In this document: piece after piece, positions 60,191-64,000 of the stretch
Numbering within the stretch: the stretch's first letter is position 1
Layout of the letters: each line of letters opens with the position of its first letter
Source of the DNA: JAEXNA01 sp037189585
Lineage (GTDB): Bacteria > Vulcanimicrobiota > Xenobia > Xenobiales > JADMJV01
DNA: 64,000 bases
Assembly (NCBI GenBank): GCA_037189585.1
Contig: JBBCJA010000012.1
Span: 186,001-250,000 of the forward strand
Direction of reading: 5' to 3'
Notes under the pieces: model-generated
Told to the model about the DNA's origin: nothing
Database searches by the model: none
What the model saw: the letters and a program-made list of their open reading frames with translations, nothing else
Made by a program: the position numbers and the translations under genes

Positions 60191-61740
60191 GACATCACCG
60201 CGCGGGCACGGATGGAACTAAAGAGGCGATCAAAAATTTTCCGGTCGCCCTCCGTCCCTAGTTGGAGATCCAGTGCGATCTTTCGGCGGGCCAGCGCCAA
60301 AGCGAGCTCGGGCTGGATGGAGTGGAGCTGTCGGAGCTTACCCCAGAACGGGTGAGCCAGGAAAATTCCGATGATATCGGAGCGACTCGAGCGCTCCGGC
60401 AGTGGATCCATTGAGACCCTGGAGTCTTCTTTGACATAGCCGCAGAAACGATCTCTCCAAGAGTAAGGAGTGTTGCGAGCCTCCAGAGCGCCCAAGCGGG
60501 GAAGCGAACTGTCGGCCTCGGCGATGGCCTCCAAAAGCTTGGCATCCGGGGGCTCGAGCTCGGTCAAAAGACGAAAGTGGAGAAGAGTCGAAGATAGTTT
60601 GAACACGGGACGGCTCCAATCCGCCAAAAGCTCCAGCATCTCGCTTCGCTCAAAGTTCGTTAGCAGAACCGTGTAACCGGCGGCCGTCGCGGCCTGGCAA
60701 AAGTCGTCAGCCTTGGGGTGAAAAAAGATGAGAGACGGCTTGAAGTCCACGAGGGCTCGTAGACCCTGACTGGTGGGAAAGATCTTAGCCCGCTTAAGGA
60801 TCCCATTCGCGCCACCCGGATAGGTGGTGACCATTCGGGCCAGGCTCCATAACTCGGGAGTCGACCCTCTCTCCAGTCTCCCCGCTAGCTCACCTGGCAG
60901 CTTCTGATAGGCTGCTACCCTGACCTCCTCCATGGCCTTCTCGTAACCTTCGTCGTGAATGATATTGTCACGGGTCAGGGTGTGCTCGAGATAGCGGGAG
61001 CGTAGTTTGAAGCTGACGTGGGGTAGAGGCGAGCCCTTGCCTTCGAGCAAGGTTAGTCCGCGATTGTAGTAGCCTTGAAACCCTTTAACCTCATGGCATG
61101 GAGCGACCACGGTATCGGTACCCTCGACTTCGTGATGGTAGGACACCGCAGCCTCGGGAAGCTGGAAGGGCTGGTTGACCGACTCGCCGTTGAAAAGGAT
61201 CTCCACCTCGGAATGGCGGCACCAGAAGGCCACGGTATCACGACAGTCCTGCTGAAGTTTGCTCAGTTGGGCCTTGTCGAAGTTGGTGAAGACGCTCACC
61301 GAGGTGCCTTCGACGGGGCTTTCCAACTGGCGTCGCTCGAAGCTCCGGTCGGGATTAAAGAGCAAGCGCCAGGACTCGCCGTCGCGACCGGTCTCTAGAA
61401 CCACCAGTTGGGGGTTGATGGCGAAAATCGAGACAAAGCCGATGCCAAACTTTCCAATCTTGGTCAGGTCGTCTTCTTTACTGGAAGAAAAGAGGCGGGT
61501 CAGTTTGGTGTCGATGATGTCGCGGTCCATCCCCACGCCGGTGTCACGGACCCTGACCACACACCCTTCGGCCTGCTGGTCGTAGAAGACCTCGACCTCG
61601 ATCAGCTCGGTCGAGGCGTCCAAACTATTCTGCACCAGCTCGCGTAAGAAAGCCAGAGGGTCGGAAAACTGGGTCACCAGTTGATCCAGGGCTTGCGCGG
61701 CCGCGCGAGACTTGGGCTTCTTGACACGTTTGGCGGCCAT
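60187..61740 (-). CDS. HSP90-like GHKL ATPase
   Basis: The 517 aa product has all the elements of an active GHKL ATPase: RELVQNSLDAS (Glu and Asn of the N-box), RDTGVGMD, and GKFGIGFVS with SSSKEDD before it. It then follows the HSP90 middle-domain pattern (residues ~200-300, with SRYLEHTLTRDNI). The last ~200 residues are not HSP90 and carry no client motif I know. ATP binding should be intact. Its stop overlaps the start of the 1406 aa gene, so the two proteins are made together. Confidence 0.93.
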   Translation of the reverse strand: MAAKRVKKPKSRAAAQALDQLVTQFSDPLAFLRELVQNSLDASTELIEVEVFYDQQAEGCVVRVRDTGVGMDRDIIDTKLTRLFSSSKEDDLTKIGKFGIGFVSIFAINPQLVVLETGRDGESWRLLFNPDRSFERRQLESPVEGTSVSVFTNFDKAQLSKLQQDCRDTVAFWCRHSEVEILFNGESVNQPFQLPEAAVSYHHEVEGTDTVVAPCHEVKGFQGYYNRGLTLLEGKGSPLPHVSFKLRSRYLEHTLTRDNIIHDEGYEKAMEEVRVAAYQKLPGELAGRLERGSTPELWSLARMVTTYPGGANGILKRAKIFPTSQGLRALVDFKPSLIFFHPKADDFCQAATAAGYTVLLTNFERSEMLELLADWSRPVFKLSSTLLHFRLLTELEPPDAKLLEAIAEADSSLPRLGALEARNTPYSWRDRFCGYVKEDSRVSMDPLPERSSRSDIIGIFLAHPFWGKLRQLHSIQPELALALARRKIALDLQLGTEGDRKIFDRLFSSIRARAVMS

Positions 61741-61823
61741 CGCGCGGTCGTTCCACGTTGGTTACCGCGATCCTGGAACGCTTTTTTCCAGGGCAGAGCC
61801 AGGAGGCGAGAGAAGAGGACCGG

Positions 61824-63113
61824 ATGAGTCGTCTCGCCTCTTTCGGCCTCCACCGTCCCGAGCTACGCGCCTGGGCGCTCTACGACCTGGCCAATTCGGC
61901 CTTCGTCACTTCCGTCATCACGGTCTTTTATCCGATCTATTTCGCCAGTACCGCGGATCCGAATTTGACGGCCGGACAACGCACGGCTCTGTTTGCTCAG
62001 GGGACCACAGTGGCTTTGGCCGTGGTGGCCTTGATGTCGCCCTTCTTAGGTCTTCTCGCCGACCGTTTCGCCATGCGAAAGAAGCTTTTGGCCGCCAGCT
62101 TGACCTTGGCAGTTCTTGCTACCGCGGGTCTGGGGTTGGTCGAACAAGGCGCCTGGCAAATAAGCCTTCTTTTCTTTGGTCTGGCCAACATTGGAGCTTC
62201 GGCGAGCTTTGTTTTCTATGACTCCTTATTGCCCCACATCGCCAGGCCTGACGAGATCGATCGTGTCTCATCGGCTGGATACGCGGCGGGATATCTTGGC
62301 GGCGGTGTGCTACTCGCCTTCAACGTCGCCATGGTCATGAAGCCTGCGGTTTTCGGTTTGTCTGACTCGTTAAGCGCGATGCGGTGGGCCTTTTTGAGTG
62401 TCGCTCTCTGGTGGGCGGTTTTCTCGATACCGCTTTTTCTCAAGGTTTCCGAGCCACCCGCTGAAGAGAGTGACAAGGGCGTGATCTCGGGTCTCGTCGA
62501 CACTCTCAAGGAGATCAAGAAATTTGACCAGGCTCTTTTACTTCTGGTCGCCTTTTTGATCTACAACGATGGCATCGGGACCATCATCCGGATGACGAGT
62601 GCTTACGGGGCCGAGATAGGGATTGATAGAAACACGATGATCAGCGCGATTCTGGTCGTCCAGCTTATCGGGATCCCTTGTACCTTTTTCTTCGCCTGGT
62701 TGTCGGGACGTGTCGGGATCAAGTCGGCCATCGGGTCGACTTTGGTCGTCTACACGCTCGTCACCTGGGTGGCTTACACCATGCGGACCGCGACCCAATT
62801 TTGGATGCTCGCCTTAATGGTCGGTTTTGCTCAAGGCGGAGCGCAGGCGCTATCTCGCTCACTCTTCGCCTCGATGATCCCGGAGAAGAAGAGCTCTCAG
62901 TTTTTCGCCTTCTTCGCTGTGGCCGAAAAATTCGCGGGAGTGATTGGAGTAGGTCTGTTCGCGGCCTTGGCCTCGAGCTTTGAGAACGGGAGAGTGGCGG
63001 TACTCAGCCTGGTTGTGTTCTTTATGGTCGGCGGCTTCCTCTTGAGCAAAGTGGACGTGGACAAAGGTCGGCGTCAAGCGGCCAAGGCGAACAGCGAGAA
63101 AATGTTCAGCTGA
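61824..63113 (+). CDS. UMF1/Atg22-like major facilitator transporter
   Basis: From the ATG at 61824 (AGAGGA upstream) the 429 aa protein has 11-12 helices. LRAWALYDLANSAFVTSVIT is the family signature, and LLADRFAMRKK, IARPDEIDRVSSAGYAAGYLGGG and MVGFAQGGAQALSRSLFASM are further conserved spots. The family exports small molecules (amino acids or peptides in yeast Atg22); the substrate here is unknown. It is divergent from the HSP90-like operon with 83 bp between starts. Confidence 0.9.
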   Translation: MSRLASFGLHRPELRAWALYDLANSAFVTSVITVFYPIYFASTADPNLTAGQRTALFAQGTTVALAVVALMSPFLGLLADRFAMRKKLLAASLTLAVLATAGLGLVEQGAWQISLLFFGLANIGASASFVFYDSLLPHIARPDEIDRVSSAGYAAGYLGGGVLLAFNVAMVMKPAVFGLSDSLSAMRWAFLSVALWWAVFSIPLFLKVSEPPAEESDKGVISGLVDTLKEIKKFDQALLLLVAFLIYNDGIGTIIRMTSAYGAEIGIDRNTMISAILVVQLIGIPCTFFFAWLSGRVGIKSAIGSTLVVYTLVTWVAYTMRTATQFWMLALMVGFAQGGAQALSRSLFASMIPEKKSSQFFAFFAVAEKFAGVIGVGLFAALASSFENGRVAVLSLVVFFMVGGFLLSKVDVDKGRRQAAKANSEKMFS

Positions 63114-64000
63114 GAATGGAGCGGCTTCTCTTAGGTAACTTCTCTAGCTCGGCATCCAGCGCAGCATCTTCTTCCGTGAGGGTACTATTCTGATCATAAG
63201 CGATTAAACCAAGGGCGCCGCCGATGACCATCATCATAAGGGTACCAGTTACGGCACCGCCGACAAAAACGCATCCCGCCACAACCGCTGTCAACGAAGG
63301 CCTCCACTCACCGTCGACTTTGACCCCTTCACCGGCCGTTCTCACCAGCTCGGAAAATTGTTGGTGAACAAGTCCGTTGAGTTCCTCTCGTCGTTTCTCG
63401 GTCTCAGGACCCTGGCGCAGACGTAGTCCGGTGAGGTCTGTCGCAAGATCGTCTGCGCAATGAAAGATACTCATGACGATGGGACTTTCCAGCTTCAAAT
63501 TCTGGCCCAGGATTAGAACTCCGTCTTTGATCCAATGAAGTTTCCAAGACTGAGGACTAAGCCGCCAGGCGCCATTCCTTTCGGTGCCTTGGAGTTGAAG
63601 GCTTACCCAAAGAACGGCTAAGGCGGAGCACTCTTCGCCGGGACCAGATATCGTGGGACTCGCCTCGGGGATCTGGTAGGTGTTGCTGGAACCCCTTTGA
63701 GCTCTGTAAGAACGCCAATCTTCGACAATAGGGAATCTTGTTGTGGGGCAACTCTCACCACTCACCCGAAGTAGAGCTAGGAGGCGTCGCTCTTTCCTCA
63801 CCGCACCTCCTCCGTCGAGCGGATTATTGATCCTGAAGCCGTCGACGGTCACAAGAACCGGTGAGGCCAGGGCGCCGTCTTTGACCGCGATGAGCAAGGC
63901 CAACTGAACTCGTTGTGCCTCTTTGCGACGCTCCCAGAACCCCAGTGCTCTCGCTTGCTCATCGAGATGTTGGAACAAAATCACGGTGCCTTCACCTCGC
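63106..64000 (-). CDS. inactive-HSP90-like family protein with C-terminal membrane segment, 5' end beyond window
   Basis: The frame is open past the right edge; a GTG at 63984 exists but the sequence upstream of it has no stop, so the gene probably starts outside. The visible ~297 residues include KDGVLILGQNLKLESPIV and FHCADDLATDLTGLRL, which match GVVVGRRNLG and ADHMAANLTGLEV of the left-edge protein. A hydrophobic pair near the end (AVVAGCVFVGGAVTGTLMMM) suggests a membrane hairpin. It converges on the transporter with 8 nt overlap. The function is unknown. Confidence 0.72.
   Translation of the reverse strand, partial: RGEGTVILFQHLDEQARALGFWERRKEAQRVQLALLIAVKDGALASPVLVTVDGFRINNPLDGGGAVRKERRLLALLRVSGESCPTTRFPIVEDWRSYRAQRGSSNTYQIPEASPTISGPGEECSALAVLWVSLQLQGTERNGAWRLSPQSWKLHWIKDGVLILGQNLKLESPIVMSIFHCADDLATDLTGLRLRQGPETEKRREELNGLVHQQFSELVRTAGEGVKVDGEWRPSLTAVVAGCVFVGGAVTGTLMMMVIGGALGLIAYDQNSTLTEEDAALDAELEKLPKRSRSILS

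Noticed and set aside
1..64000. CRISPR arrays, tRNA, rRNA, IS elements or prophage genes
   Set aside because: No regular repeat-spacer pattern, rRNA core, transposase or phage structural gene was seen; a tRNA scan was not possible.

Overview
This 64 kb window is dense, GC-rich bacterial chromosome carrying about 60 protein genes. I found no rRNA, tRNA, CRISPR array, transposase or prophage gene. Many genes overlap by 4 nt (ATGA, GTGA or TTGA), and GTG or TTG starts are common. Signal peptides, a Spy/CpxP-like LTxxQ protein and a YpfJ-type metallopeptidase suggest a cell with a periplasm. FtsH, GlcD/GlcF, PilZ proteins, a WD40 protein kinase and deazaflavin (F420/FO) synthesis genes suggest a free-living, environmentally responsive heterotroph. 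I cannot name the phylum from sequence alone.

Layout: (1-5 kb) an edge-truncated gene of an inactive-HSP90-like family, a TIGR02206 membrane protein, a zinc metallopeptidase and a decayed HepT/MntA toxin-antitoxin locus. (4.3-11.1 kb) a three-gene minus-strand operon of two transglutaminase-like proteins flanking a circularly permuted ATP-grasp/Alpha-E fusion. (12-15.5 kb) ribD-cofG-cofH, linking riboflavin synthesis to the deazaflavin FO. (15.7-24 kb) a Bax-inhibitor-1-like protein, an intergenic tandem repeat, a DUF6607 protein behind a promoter flanked by an inverted repeat, a new duplicated-domain protein, an S51-like peptidase, an LTxxQ protein and a PilZ/CPXCG/kinase-WD40 set. (24-31 kb) an HD-domain protein, a redoxin, a 1 kb gene-poor interval with several hairpins, a degenerate HD protein and a frameshifted WG-repeat gene. 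(31-34 kb) a His-rich ABC exporter facing an ArsR regulator and a rhodanese. (34-41 kb) a GHL10 glycosidase, a stalk-domain protein and GlcD/GlcF. (41-46 kb) an amidase, a frameshifted 2OG-Fe(II) oxygenase, PilZ and TerB-like proteins, an orphan FlhA-like cytosolic domain and a YciE/YciF-like protein. (46-55 kb) a DUF1328 peptide with FtsH, a flavin monooxygenase, a GHKL ATPase divergent from an ATP-grasp protein, and a ferredoxin with an M29 aminopeptidase. (55-64 kb) a zinc-ribbon/TerB protein, then the most unusual locus.

That locus is an operon of a canonical HSP90/GHKL ATPase (517 aa) whose stop overlaps the start of a 1406 aa protein. The second protein begins with a related but apparently inactive GHKL-like domain and continues with repeated modules. 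Two further members of the inactive family, both with hydrophobic C-terminal segments, lie at the two window edges. Paralogy was judged by eye from shared motifs and has not been tested by a search. I consider this the best candidate for an undescribed system.
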